DNA from: Falsihalocynthiibacter arcticus
GTDB lineage: Bacteria > Pseudomonadota > Alphaproteobacteria > Rhodobacterales > Rhodobacteraceae
Direction: 5' to 3'
Length of the DNA: 64,000 nt
Assembly (NCBI RefSeq): GCF_000812665.2
Contig: NZ_CP014327.1
Location: 4,059,501 to 4,123,500, forward strand
Part shown: positions 30,379 to 39,542 of the stretch, one piece after another
Position numbering within the stretch: the stretch's first letter is position 1
Layout of the letters: each line of letters starts with the position of its first letter
The notes under the pieces: model-generated
Database searches by the model: none
The model's input: only the letters and a program-made list of their open reading frames with translations
Told to the model about the DNA's origin: nothing
Made by a program: the position numbers and the translations under genes

Positions 30379-30978
30379 TTAAGTCGTGCAATAGCTCTGG
30401 GCGTTGGTCCATGCGCGCATATCCTCGCGTTTTTTGCGATTGTGAAACGGGCCCCAATCAGCGGCAACTCCGCGGAAATTATCTGCAACAACTCCATCGC
30501 GCGTCACTGTCGTAGACCAAATTTTCATCGCACAGGAGAGGTTACTTTTGCCAACTTTGAGGTCGGCAACACTGGTCGCATTACAGCCGTAATTTCTGGC
30601 CGTAGCGGGGGCGATTTGCACCAAACCGATCCATCGGCCACCACCACCCACGGCTTTGGGGTTCCACGTGCTTTCGTGTTTTGCCAAAGCCGAGGCCAAC
30701 CCCGACCAAAACAACGCACGTTGTTCTTGATCGTTTTCAATGTAAGCAGGACACCATTTTTCAATATCTCGGGGTGTTAGCTCTGTGAGGACAGACCCAT
30801 TGTCCGAAATCGCCTTAAGCGTGGCCTTGGTCCAGATGTCGGATTCGGGGCGATGATCCCACCGCATCACAACATCAGAAGACGGATCAATGTCAGCATT
30901 TGCGTTGTTACCATTGCCACAGGCGCTCACTGCTAGGACCGCCACGACGGCAACGGCAAACTTACTAAATACGATCAT
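30379..30978 (-). CDS. Lytic transglycosylase (SLT domain) lipoprotein
   Basis: The 199-residue protein begins with a lipoprotein signal peptide and lipobox LAVSAC (Cys20), so it is an envelope lipoprotein. The C-terminal part has an SLT/lysozyme-like fold: SALAKHESTWNPKAVG with the likely catalytic Glu, then RWIGLVQIAPATARNYGC and a helical end. Two or three extra Cys in the C-terminal half could form a disulphide in the periplasm. It probably cleaves peptidoglycan between MurNAc and GlcNAc. It forms its own minus-strand unit, convergent with the SDR gene. Confidence 0.82.
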   Translation of the reverse strand: MIVFSKFAVAVVAVLAVSACGNGNNANADIDPSSDVVMRWDHRPESDIWTKATLKAISDNGSVLTELTPRDIEKWCPAYIENDQEQRALFWSGLASALAKHESTWNPKAVGGGGRWIGLVQIAPATARNYGCNATSVADLKVGKSNLSCAMKIWSTTVTRDGVVADNFRGVAADWGPFHNRKKREDMRAWTNAQSYCTT

Positions 30979-31168
30979 TAGGTTTTCTTTCTGAGGAATC
31001 TTGCGCCATCTAGGTCATTTTTATCTCGCTTGGCAAACTCGGCTTAAATTTTGGGCCAATTCGCGCGGTTTTTTGCCACCGTGTTCCTTTCCCGCCCCCT
31101 TGCCTCGGCTCATGGTCTGATTTACAGATGCGGGCACAACTTGATCCAAAGACCCAAGGGAATAGACC

Positions 31169-32680
31169 ATGCTGGACCTGACCTACGAAGCGCCGAAAAT
31201 CAAAACCATCGCTGGCGCAAAGCACGACTGGGAACTTGTGATCGGGATGGAAATCCACGCACAGGTCGCAAGCAACGCGAAACTCTTCTCTGGCGCCAGC
31301 ACCAAATTCGGCAATGCACCCAACAGCAATGTCGCAATGGTTGACGCGGCCATGCCCGGAATGTTGCCTGTGATTAACGAATTTTGTGTCGAGCAAGCGG
31401 TGCGTACGGGTCTTGGCTTGAAGGCTGCGATCAACCTCTATTCCGCCTTTGACCGCAAGAATTATTTCTACCCAGATTTGCCGCAAGGGTATCAAATCAG
31501 CCAACTTTACCACCCTATCGTGGGCGAAGGCGAAGTGCTGGTGGAAATGTCCGAAGGAATCGCCCGCGAAGTGCGGGTTGAGCGCATTCACCTTGAACAA
31601 GACGCCGGTAAATCCATCCACGACATGGACCCGACAATGAGTTTCGTCGACCTGAACCGCACCGGTGTGGCCTTGATGGAAATCGTCAGCCGCCCCGATA
31701 TTCGTGGCCCCGAAGAGGCCGCCGCCTATGTGACCAAGATGCGCCAAATTCTGCGGTATCTCGGCACATGTGATGGCAATATGCAAAATGGCAGCATGCG
31801 CGCAGACGTGAACGTTTCGGTATGTTTGCCCGGCCAGTACGAAAAATACCGCGCCACGGAAGATTTTGGCCATCTGGGAACGCGCTGCGAGATCAAGAAC
31901 ATGAACTCCATGCGGTTCATTCAAATGGCGATTGATTATGAAGCCAAACGCCAGATTGCGATTCTAGAAGCGGGTGGCACTATTGATCAAGAAACCCGCC
32001 TATATGACGCGGACAAAAACGAAACCCGTTCCATGCGCTCAAAAGAAGAAGCGCATGACTATCGGTATTTCCCCTGCCCTGATTTGCTCCCACTTGAGAT
32101 TGAGCAAGAGTGGGTAGATGACATTGCGAAAACGCTTCCTGAGCTTCCAGATGCGAAAAAAGCGCGGTTCATCAAGGACTTTGGGCTATCCGATTATGAC
32201 GCGACGGTTCTGACGGCTGAAGCCGAGAACGCGGCATATTTTGAGCAGGTCGCCGAAGGGCGCGATGGGAAACTGGCCGCGAACTGGGTCATCAATGAAC
32301 TCTTTGGTCGCCTTAAGAAAGATGACAAAGACATCGGCTCCTGCCCTGTTAAACCCGCCCAATTGAGCGGCGTTATCGCCTTAATTGCCAACGGCGATAT
32401 CTCGGGCAAGATCGCCAAAGACCTCTTCGAGATCGTCTATACCGAAGGCGGCGACCCCGCCGAGATCGTCGAAGCGCGCGGCATGAAACAGGTCACCGAT
32501 ACTGGTGCGATTGAGGCCGCTGTGGCCAAAGTCGTTGCCGACAACCCAGACCAAGTCGCAAAAGCGCGCGCCAATCCGAAATTGGCAGGTTGGTTCGTGG
32601 GCCAAGTGATGAAAGCGACGGGTGGTAAAGCCAACCCGCAAGCGGTCAACGAAATCGTTGCACGTCTGTTGGCGGAATAA
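31169..32680 (+). CDS. gatB: Aspartyl/glutamyl-tRNA amidotransferase subunit B
   Basis: This 503-residue subunit of GatCAB activates misacylated Glu-tRNA(Gln) or Asp-tRNA(Asn) with ATP for amidation. It has [13 protein letters not shown] (about 23-35), [11 protein letters not shown] and [13 protein letters not shown]. The signature [21 protein letters not shown] is followed by [13 protein letters not shown] and a C-terminal YqeY-like tRNA-binding tail ending in [10 protein letters not shown]. The start at 31169 follows GGAATAGACC. No gatA or gatC is nearby, so the subunits are dispersed. A hairpin follows at 32704-32737. Confidence 0.97.
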   Translation: MLDLTYEAPKIKTIAGAKHDWELVIGMEIHAQVASNAKLFSGASTKFGNAPNSNVAMVDAAMPGMLPVINEFCVEQAVRTGLGLKAAINLYSAFDRKNYFYPDLPQGYQISQLYHPIVGEGEVLVEMSEGIAREVRVERIHLEQDAGKSIHDMDPTMSFVDLNRTGVALMEIVSRPDIRGPEEAAAYVTKMRQILRYLGTCDGNMQNGSMRADVNVSVCLPGQYEKYRATEDFGHLGTRCEIKNMNSMRFIQMAIDYEAKRQIAILEAGGTIDQETRLYDADKNETRSMRSKEEAHDYRYFPCPDLLPLEIEQEWVDDIAKTLPELPDAKKARFIKDFGLSDYDATVLTAEAENAAYFEQVAEGRDGKLAANWVINELFGRLKKDDKDIGSCPVKPAQLSGVIALIANGDISGKIAKDLFEIVYTEGGDPAEIVEARGMKQVTDTGAIEAAVAKVVADNPDQVAKARANPKLAGWFVGQVMKATGGKANPQAVNEIVARLLAE

Positions 32681-32703
32681 CGCACAGTCAGTGAAGATTG
32701 AGG

Positions 32704-32737
32704 ACGGAACGCGCCACTTTCGGAGCGTTCCGTTTGG
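32704..32737 (+). terminator. Intrinsic terminator after gatB
   Basis: ACGGAACGC and GCGTTCCGT form a 9-bp stem with a 12-base loop, followed by TTGGTTT. It lies about 24 bases after the gatB stop. Confidence 0.78.
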
Positions 32738-32800
32738 TTTAACTTGAGTTTTCCTGAGATTTCTTTAGGGAACATCCGTGGATGAATTTCAGGGGGCAGT

Positions 32801-33133
32801 ATGCCAACGTACCAATACAAAGTCGTACCCGCGCCAATTAAGGGCCTCAAAGCCAAGGGCGCACGTACGACGGACGAGCGGTTTGCAAACGCTTTCGCCT
32901 CTTTGATGAATGAGTTGGGCCGCGAAGGTTGGGAATATTTGCGGGCCGAAACGCTCCCTTGCGAGGAGCGCTCGACCTTTGGGTCCAAAACCACGACCTA
33001 TCAGAATCTACTCGTGTTTCGCCGCCTGCTGCAAGATGACACAATAAGTGCGCGGTTGCTTGATGTAGAAAAAACAGCGCGGGTGCGCGCGCCGATAGTT
33101 GCAAACGAAAAACCGTCAGCGCCCCCCCCTTGA
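32801..33133 (+). CDS. DUF4177 domain protein, possibly frameshifted at its 3' end
   Basis: The first ~80 residues match DUF4177: YQYKVVPAPIKG, FASLMNELGREGWEYLRAETLPCEER and YQNLLVFRR. The function of the family is not known. The called frame ends at 33133 just after a run of eight C (33122-33129). Adding one C opens a frame that continues LKLFGSKGDISPKAPELEP and ends at 33214-33216, three bases before the end of the convergent bolA gene. This continuation looks like genuine low-complexity tail sequence, so the real protein is probably ~138 residues. The start at 32801 follows a GGGG-rich Shine-Dalgarno. Confidence 0.8.
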   Translation: MPTYQYKVVPAPIKGLKAKGARTTDERFANAFASLMNELGREGWEYLRAETLPCEERSTFGSKTTTYQNLLVFRRLLQDDTISARLLDVEKTARVRAPIVANEKPSAPPP

Positions 33134-33219
33134 AGCTTTTTGGATCAAAGGGAGATATCTCTCCCAAGGCGCCCGAACTTGAGCCAATCGTCGTCGCGAA
33201 AGCCAACGACGATTAAGGC

Positions 33220-33483
33220 CTATGCCACGGGGGTTATATCCAGTGACAAAGCGTGAATGCGTGCAACCAAATCTTTGCCAAGGGCGGTATGCACCGCGCG
33301 ATGACGCGCCACGCGCGACATTGGCGTGAAAGCCGCAGACTGAATAACCACCCTGAAATGGCTCTCGCCTGAGCCATCATCGCCCGAATGACCAGCGTGT
33401 AGATGGCTCTCGTTTATCACTTCAAGCGCCACTGGCGCAAATTCCGCTGCTAGTTTTGCGGTTATTTCGTTCTCAATAGACAT
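33220..33483 (-). CDS. bolA: BolA family protein
   Basis: This small protein of 87 residues has the BolA core LEVINESHLHAGHSG, the SHFRVVIQSAAF strand, RVARHRAVHTAL and the C-terminal ALSLDITP. The conserved His residues (SHLHAGH; HRAVH) match those that bind iron-sulfur clusters with monothiol glutaredoxins in this family. It probably works in iron regulation or Fe-S cluster handling. It is divergent from the DnaJ-like gene and convergent with DUF4177. Confidence 0.9.
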   Translation of the reverse strand: MSIENEITAKLAAEFAPVALEVINESHLHAGHSGDDGSGESHFRVVIQSAAFTPMSRVARHRAVHTALGKDLVARIHALSLDITPVA

Positions 33484-33604
33484 TTTTGGTATGTTTCCTC
33501 TTCACCTTACTGCTCAATTCTCTATGCTGGTTTGCTCCGACTCAGAGACGAAGAAGTTTTGAGCCTAACGTCAAATTTACGACATGCACATACAGGACGC
33601 CACC

Positions 33605-34240
33605 ATGAAAAAAGACGATCCCTTCGGGTTTGACATGAGCGTGTCTACGGACAAAAAGAAACGCACAAAAGGACGGCGCGGCATGTCTGGCGCGTTTGAA
33701 ACCTCGACTCGCAAATGTGAGCATGCTGGTTGTGAGGAAGGCGGTAAATATCGCGCGCCCCGCTCCCCTGATCACTTGGACGAATACCTATGGTTTTGCA
33801 AAGACCACGTGCGCGAGTTCAATTTGAAATGGAATTTCTTCAACGGGGCGACCGAAGAAGAAATCGACGAACAGCTAGAAAGTGACCGCGTCTGGAATCG
33901 CGACACCAAGCCATTGGGCAAGAAAACCCCAGAACAGCGCGCGTGGGAACGCCTTGGCGTGGATGATCCGCATCAAGTTTTGGGCGAGAATGCGACCCGT
34001 AATCCCGGAAAATCGATCACCGGCACACGGCGCCTCCCCCCCACGGAGCGCAAAGCGGTGGAAATTCTGGAAGCCAAGGATCACTGGACCAAAGCGGAAA
34101 TCCGCAAGACGTATAAAAAGCTGATCAAAATCCTGCACCCCGATATGAATGGCGGGGATCGTTCCGACGAGGAACGGCTGCAAGAAGTTGTTTGGGCTTG
34201 GGACCAGATCAAGGAAAGCCGCGCGTTTAAAGACGGATAG
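33605..34240 (+). CDS. DnaJ domain protein with a Cys/His zinc-type motif
   Basis: I place the start at 33605 (MKKDDPFGFDMSVS); an earlier ATG at 33584 is less likely. The ~211-residue protein has an N-terminal CEHAGCEEGGKYRAPR and WFCKDHVREFN, together a Cys-x4-Cys...Cys-x2-His pattern that may bind zinc. The C-terminal J-domain (EIRKTYKKLIKILHPDMNGGDR) contains the HPD motif that stimulates DnaK ATPase. The linkage to cobS and cobT just downstream suggests a chaperone role for cobaltochelatase or metal enzymes, but that is inference. A hairpin follows at 34289-34322. Confidence 0.85.
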   Translation: MKKDDPFGFDMSVSTDKKKRTKGRRGMSGAFETSTRKCEHAGCEEGGKYRAPRSPDHLDEYLWFCKDHVREFNLKWNFFNGATEEEIDEQLESDRVWNRDTKPLGKKTPEQRAWERLGVDDPHQVLGENATRNPGKSITGTRRLPPTERKAVEILEAKDHWTKAEIRKTYKKLIKILHPDMNGGDRSDEERLQEVVWAWDQIKESRAFKDG

Positions 34241-34288
34241 ACCTTTGCGCGGTAAAGGCTCTGCAAACCTAAGATTAACACAGAACAC

Positions 34289-34322
34289 AACGGCACTGCA
34301 GTAATGCACGTGCCGTTTTTGC
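34289..34322 (+). terminator. Intrinsic terminator after the DnaJ-like gene
   Basis: AACGGCAC and GTGCCGTT form an 8-bp stem with a 13-base loop, followed by a T run (TTTTTGCG). It separates the DnaJ-like gene from cobS. Confidence 0.78.
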
Positions 34323-34476
34323 GTTTGCCCACTGGAACAGCCCTCAGGAGAGAGGAAATTACCCCGCCCCCCTTGCGTATCGGGCCGCGATAAGGCACCA
34401 ACAACATCAAAGGGCGTTGCGATGTTTTCTCATGGCTGCACGAACGAAAACCGACAGATAGAAGGCACTTGGCACG

Positions 34477-35448
34477 ATGAATGACATTGTCAAACCAACC
34501 GAAGAAATTTCAGTACGCGACGTTTTTGGCATCGACAGCGATATGGTCGTAAAGGGGTTCGCCGAGCGCTCAGATCGCGTTCCCGATATCGACAACAGCT
34601 ATAAATTCGATCCCGATACGACCCTCGCGATCCTTGCTGGCTTTGTTTACAATCGCCGTGTCATGATCCAAGGCTACCACGGAACGGGAAAATCGACCCA
34701 CATCGAACAAGTCGCCGCACGCCTGAACTGGCCCACCGTTCGCGTTAATCTCGACAGCCATATTTCGCGGATTGACCTGATTGGTAAAGACGCAATCAAG
34801 CTCAAAGACGGCAAGCAAATCACTGAATTCCAAGAAGGCATTTTGCCTTGGGCCTTGCGCACCAACACGGCCATCGTTTTCGACGAATACGATGCGGGCC
34901 GTGCTGACGTTATGTTCGTGATCCAACGCGTTTTGGAAACAGACGGCAAACTTACCCTACTTGACCAAAACAAAGTGATCACCCCGCACCCATATTTCCG
35001 GATTTTCGCCACCGCGAACACCGTCGGCCTTGGCGATACAACGGGCCTTTATCACGGCACACAGCAAATCAACCAAGGCCAGATGGACCGTTGGAGCCTT
35101 GTCGCGACGCTCAACTATTTGAGCCACGATGCGGAAACCGCCATCGTGATCGGCAAAAACCCATCTTATAATAACAAAACTGGGCGCCAAACTATTGGCC
35201 AAATGGTGACTGTTGCCGACCTTACCCGTACAGCCTTTATGAACGGTGAACTTTCAACGGTTATGTCGCCTCGTACGGTCCTCGCATGGGCGCAAAATGC
35301 ACAGATTTTCCGCAACGTCGGATATGCCTTCCGTCTGTCCTTCCTCAACAAATGCGACGAACTTGAGCGCCAAACGGTTGCTGAATTCTATCAACGTTGC
35401 TTTGATGAAGAACTGCCAGAAAGTGCTGCAAGCATGAGCTTGGGATAA
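34477..35448 (+). CDS. cobS: Cobaltochelatase subunit CobS
   Basis: This 323-residue AAA+ ATPase of the aerobic cobalamin pathway works with CobT and CobN to insert Co2+ into hydrogenobyrinic acid a,c-diamide. The Walker A motif GYHGTGKS is at 66-73, Walker B is in [11 protein letters not shown], and the sensor region [23 protein letters not shown] is intact. Length and N-terminus ([19 protein letters not shown]) match the family. cobT follows 28 bases downstream. The cobN subunit is not in the window. Confidence 0.97.
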   Translation: MNDIVKPTEEISVRDVFGIDSDMVVKGFAERSDRVPDIDNSYKFDPDTTLAILAGFVYNRRVMIQGYHGTGKSTHIEQVAARLNWPTVRVNLDSHISRIDLIGKDAIKLKDGKQITEFQEGILPWALRTNTAIVFDEYDAGRADVMFVIQRVLETDGKLTLLDQNKVITPHPYFRIFATANTVGLGDTTGLYHGTQQINQGQMDRWSLVATLNYLSHDAETAIVIGKNPSYNNKTGRQTIGQMVTVADLTRTAFMNGELSTVMSPRTVLAWAQNAQIFRNVGYAFRLSFLNKCDELERQTVAEFYQRCFDEELPESAASMSLG

Positions 35449-35476
35449 AAATGAGGTCGTTGTTAGGACAAAACCT

Positions 35477-37353
35477 ATGAATTCTAAGTCCGACAATCCC
35501 GCTGACCCGTTCAAAAAGGCCCTCGCAGACGCGACTCGTGTTTTGGCGAATGATCCTGAGCTTTCGGTCACCTTCACTGTCGATCCGGCCGGTAAAACCG
35601 CCGATTCCGTGCGCTTGCCACAAGTAAGCCGCCGCATGACCCGCGAAGAAGTGATGCTTGCGCGGGGCACCGCCGATGCTCTGGCACTGCGGCATAGGTT
35701 TCACAATCAAGAGACCCACAACCGTTACTTGCCCGAAGGGCAAATGGCGCGGGATCTCTATGTTGCGATGGAAAATGCTCGCTGCGAGGCCGTCGGTGGC
35801 CGCGAAATGCCTGGCGCTCTGAGCAACATTGACGCGAAAATTGACGCGGAATCCGTGCGTCGCGGGTTCGACAATATCACGGCTCAAGCCGACGCGCCCC
35901 TTGCCGATGCGGCTGGCTTTTTGATCCGCCATTTGGCGACCAAACGCCCTCTCCCTGCTGGGGCGCAAAACGTGATGGAACTTTGGCGTCCCTTTATTGA
36001 GGACCAAGCTGGCGGCACCCTTGACGACCTTGAGGCACAACTCGCTGATCAGGCAGGGTTTGCAAAATTCGCGCGCAAAATTATCCAAGACCTCGGATAT
36101 GGCGACCAGCTCGGCGAAGACCCAGATGCTCAAGATGACGACTCCAGCGACGAGGCGGAACCCGAAGCCGAGGACGCCGAAGACCCCGATTCCACAGGTG
36201 ATGATCAGGAAGACGACGAATCCGACGCTTCCCCCGAACAAAGCCAGGACGACAGCCAAGACCAGAGCCAAGCGCAGGTTTCCTCTGATGATATGGCCGA
36301 CCAAGAAGAGGGCGACGAGGCCGAAATGCCAGAGGGCGACGCCCCGATGGACCCGCCTCCCCCGCTGGGCATTCGGACGCCGACCCCGAATATCTCGTGT
36401 TTTCCACCGAAAATGACGAAGAAATCCGCGCCGAGGACCTCGCAGAACCTGCCGAACTTGAGCGCCTGCGGGCCTATCTCGACCAGCAACTCGACCCGCT
36501 CAAAGGGGCAGTTTCGCGCCTTGCCAATAAGTTGCAGCGCCGCCTTCAAGCGCAGCAAAACCGCAGTTGGGATTTCGACCAAGAAGAGGGTATGCTGGAC
36601 GCGGGCCGCCTTGCGCGCGTGATCGCAAACCCCACCACGCCGCTCTCCTTCAAGGTCGAGCAAGACACCGAATTCCGTGATACCTGTGTGACGCTTTTGA
36701 TCGACAACTCTGGCTCCATGCGTGGGCGGCCAATCTCGATTGCGGCAATCTGTGCCGACGTTCTTGCGCGGACTTTGGAGCGCTGCTCAGTCAAAGTGGA
36801 AATCCTCGGCTTTACCACACGCGCGTGGAAAGGCGGCCAGGCACGTGAAAGCTGGCTCGCCCAAGGACGCCCACAACAGCCCGGTCGCCTCAATGACTTG
36901 CGCCACATCATCTATAAATCTGCCGACGCCCCGTGGCGCCGTACCCGCCCCAATTTGGGGTTGATGATGAAAGAAGGATTGCTGAAGGAAAACATCGATG
37001 GCGAGGCACTCGAATGGGCCCACCGCCGTATGATTTCCCGCCCCGAAGCCCGCAAAATCCTGATGGTTATCAGCGACGGAGCCCCCGTGGACGACAGCAC
37101 CCTTTCGGTAAATCCGCCAAATTACCTTGAAAAGCACCTTCGTGACGTGATCGCGATGGTTGAAAAGCGTAAAATGGTCGAGCTTTTGGCCATCGGAATC
37201 GGCCATGACGTGACGCGTTATTATGACCGCGCCGTGACGATCACGGATGTTGAGCAACTTGCAGGCGCGATGACGGAACAACTCGCCGCGCTCTTTGACA
37301 ATGATCCTCGTGCACGCGCTCGGATAATGGGAATTAGCAAAGTCCGCAAATAG
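35477..37353 (+). pseudogene. cobT: Cobaltochelatase subunit CobT, interrupted by a one-base frameshift
   Basis: The start (MNSKSDNPADPFKKALADATR) follows cobS closely. The first frame carries the N-terminal domain (HNQETHNRYLPEGQMARDLY) and a long acidic linker rich in Asp, Glu and Gln (about 215-295). At the C run 36359-36363 it breaks and ends at 36622. One frame over, from [20 protein letters not shown], the family sequence continues with the VWA domain ([13 protein letters not shown], the MIDAS metal site) to KVRK at 37353. Adding one C gives ~625 residues, the usual CobT length. If the frameshift is real, aerobic B12 synthesis is lost. The intact cobS beside it favours a base-call error or a very recent mutation. 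Confidence 0.9.
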
Positions 37354-37388
37354 GCGAACGTCGACCAAACCAACAAAAAGGACGCCCC

Positions 37389-39542
37389 ATGTTTCAATCC
37401 TTCGAGAACACCTCGCACCCCGAACATGGCCCCGCGCGTTTGGCCGCCCTACGGGAGCGTATGGCAACCGAAGGGGTAAGTGGCTACCTTGTGCCACGCG
37501 CTGACCGGTTTCAGGGCGAATACGTTGCCGATTGCGATGCGCGCCTTTCTTGGCTGACTGGGTTTACAGGCTCCGCTGGCTTTTGCGCTGCCCTCAAGGA
37601 TCGCGCGGGCGTATTCATTGACGGGCGCTATCGCACGCAAGTTAAATCCCAAGTCGACTTGGCCCATTTTTCCCCCGTTTCGTGGCCCGAAATTTCCCTC
37701 GGCGCGTGGCTTGCAGAACATGCACCAACGGGTAGCCGGATTGGGTTTGATACTTGGCTACACACGGTAAAACAAATTGCCGATTTGAAACACACTCTCG
37801 ATGGTTCGAACGTGCAAATGTGGCCTCTGGAAAACAATTTAGTCAACGATATTTGGAGCGACCGCCCCGCCCCGCCAAGCGCCGCCGCCATCGCCCACCC
37901 CCTTAAATTTTCTGGCGAAAAAACCGAAAGTAAACGTTTGCGTCTGGTCGAGATCATGACCGAGAACGGGATTGAACACCTCATCATCACGCAACCGGAC
38001 AGTTTGTGCTGGCTGCTCAATATTCGTGGTTCCGACATTGCGCGCAATCCCGTTGTCCAAGGCATGTGTATATTACACGCCGACGCCAGCGTAGACGTCT
38101 TTGCCGCCCCTGAGAAGTTTGTTGAACTGGAGGTCCATCTGGGAAAGGGTGTCCGAATTCATCCCGAAGCCAGCCTCGGAACTGTTCTGGGGACCCTCAC
38201 GGGAGCCACCCAAATCGACCCGGCAACAGCGCCCTATGCTATTGAAAAACTGTTGAAAACCGCAAAGATTGTACATGACGATGATCCTTGTGCGCTTGCC
38301 AAAGCTTGCAAAAACCCCATCGAAATTTCTGGCGCGGATGCGGCACAGTTGCGGGATGGCATCGCAATGACGGAATTCCTCGCGTGGCTCGACGCTGAAG
38401 CACCCAACGGTGAGTTGAAGGAAATCGATGTTACCAAAAAGCTTGAGGGCTTTCGGACATCCAGCAACGCGTTGCGTGAGATCAGCTTCGAGACAATTAC
38501 CGGCGCCGGCCCACATGGGGCAATCATGCATTATCGTGTCACAAATGAAACAAATCGCGCGGTAAATCTGGGCGAACTCCTTTTGGTGGACAGTGGCGGC
38601 CAGTACCAAGACGGGACCACCGACATCACCCGCACCATCGCGATTGGCGACGTCGGAAAAGAAGAAAAAACTTGCTATACCCGCGTCTTGCAAGGCCTTA
38701 TCGCCATCAGCCAAGTGCAATTTCCACGCGGAACCTCCGGCAGTGACCTCGACCCGCTTGCACGGGTTGCTCTTTGGGCCGCAGGGCAGGATTTCAACCA
38801 CGGAACCGGACATGGCGTAGGCAGTTATCTGTCGGTTCACGAAGGCCCACAACGCTTGTCAAAAACAGGAAAAGTGCCGCTTGAAGAGGGCATGATCCTT
38901 TCAAATGAACCGGGATACTATCGCGAAGGTGCTTTTGGTATTCGGTTGGAAAACTTGATCGTTGTTGAGACTGCGCCCGCGCGCCCTTCTGGCGATCCTG
39001 AGCGTGAGTTTCTGAAATTCCGCACCCAAACTTTTACCCCCTTTGATCGCCGTTTAATTTTGGTCGATATGCTGACAAAATCTGAACGTGCGTGGGTGGA
39101 CTATTATCATTATGACGTTCTTCAACGCCTCCAAGACAAGGTTTCGCCGACTACACTCACGTGGCTTCAATCTGCTTGCGCGCCCCTTCCCAACACGGGC
39201 AAGGCGCCAAATATTTCTGTTAAACCCGCCAAATCACTTTGTGTGGTCCGTGCCGGGGGAGCCGTTTTGGGCGAGAGCCATAACGCTCTTTTCTTGACCG
39301 AGGGCGATTATCCACCTGTCATCTATTTCCCGAAACAAGACGTGGCAATGGCGATGCTTGAAGCGAGTGAACGCACCACGATTTGCCCACATAAAGGCGT
39401 GGCGACCTATTACTCAATCCACACGAAAAGCACGGTGATCCAAGATGCTGTTTGGTGTTATGAAACGCCCAACTTGGGTGTAAGAGACATCGCTGGGTAT
39501 CTGGCCTTTTCAGGGGAAAATGTGGCGGTTGAACAGCTTTAG
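37389..39542 (+). CDS. Aminopeptidase P (M24B) fused to a C-terminal DUF427 domain
   Basis: The protein has 717 residues against ~600 for the bacterial long aminopeptidase P. Residues 1-600 form two creatinase-like N-terminal domains (GYLVPRADRFQGEYV; FIDGRYRTQ) and the M24 pita-bread domain. Its metal ligands are in DSGGQYQDGTTDITRT, HGTGHGVG, SNEPGYY and RLENLI. That domain normally ends near WLQSACAPL. Here the frame runs on through a short linker into ~104 residues (from about 614) of the DUF427 type: VVRAGGAVLGESHNALFLTE, YPPVIYFPKQDV, CPHKGVATYYS, AVWCYETP, IAGYLAFSGENVAVE. The peptidase releases residues before proline; the role of DUF427 is unknown. The last four bases overlap the convergent clc gene. 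Confidence 0.92.
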   Translation: MFQSFENTSHPEHGPARLAALRERMATEGVSGYLVPRADRFQGEYVADCDARLSWLTGFTGSAGFCAALKDRAGVFIDGRYRTQVKSQVDLAHFSPVSWPEISLGAWLAEHAPTGSRIGFDTWLHTVKQIADLKHTLDGSNVQMWPLENNLVNDIWSDRPAPPSAAAIAHPLKFSGEKTESKRLRLVEIMTENGIEHLIITQPDSLCWLLNIRGSDIARNPVVQGMCILHADASVDVFAAPEKFVELEVHLGKGVRIHPEASLGTVLGTLTGATQIDPATAPYAIEKLLKTAKIVHDDDPCALAKACKNPIEISGADAAQLRDGIAMTEFLAWLDAEAPNGELKEIDVTKKLEGFRTSSNALREISFETITGAGPHGAIMHYRVTNETNRAVNLGELLLVDSGGQYQDGTTDITRTIAIGDVGKEEKTCYTRVLQGLIAISQVQFPRGTSGSDLDPLARVALWAAGQDFNHGTGHGVGSYLSVHEGPQRLSKTGKVPLEEGMILSNEPGYYREGAFGIRLENLIVVETAPARPSGDPEREFLKFRTQTFTPFDRRLILVDMLTKSERAWVDYYHYDVLQRLQDKVSPTTLTWLQSACAPLPNTGKAPNISVKPAKSLCVVRAGGAVLGESHNALFLTEGDYPPVIYFPKQDVAMAMLEASERTTICPHKGVATYYSIHTKSTVIQDAVWCYETPNLGVRDIAGYLAFSGENVAVEQL

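Noticed and set aside
36100-36330. Repetitive acidic coding stretch as a novel repeat protein
   Set aside because: The Asp/Glu/Gln-rich linker is a known feature of CobT.
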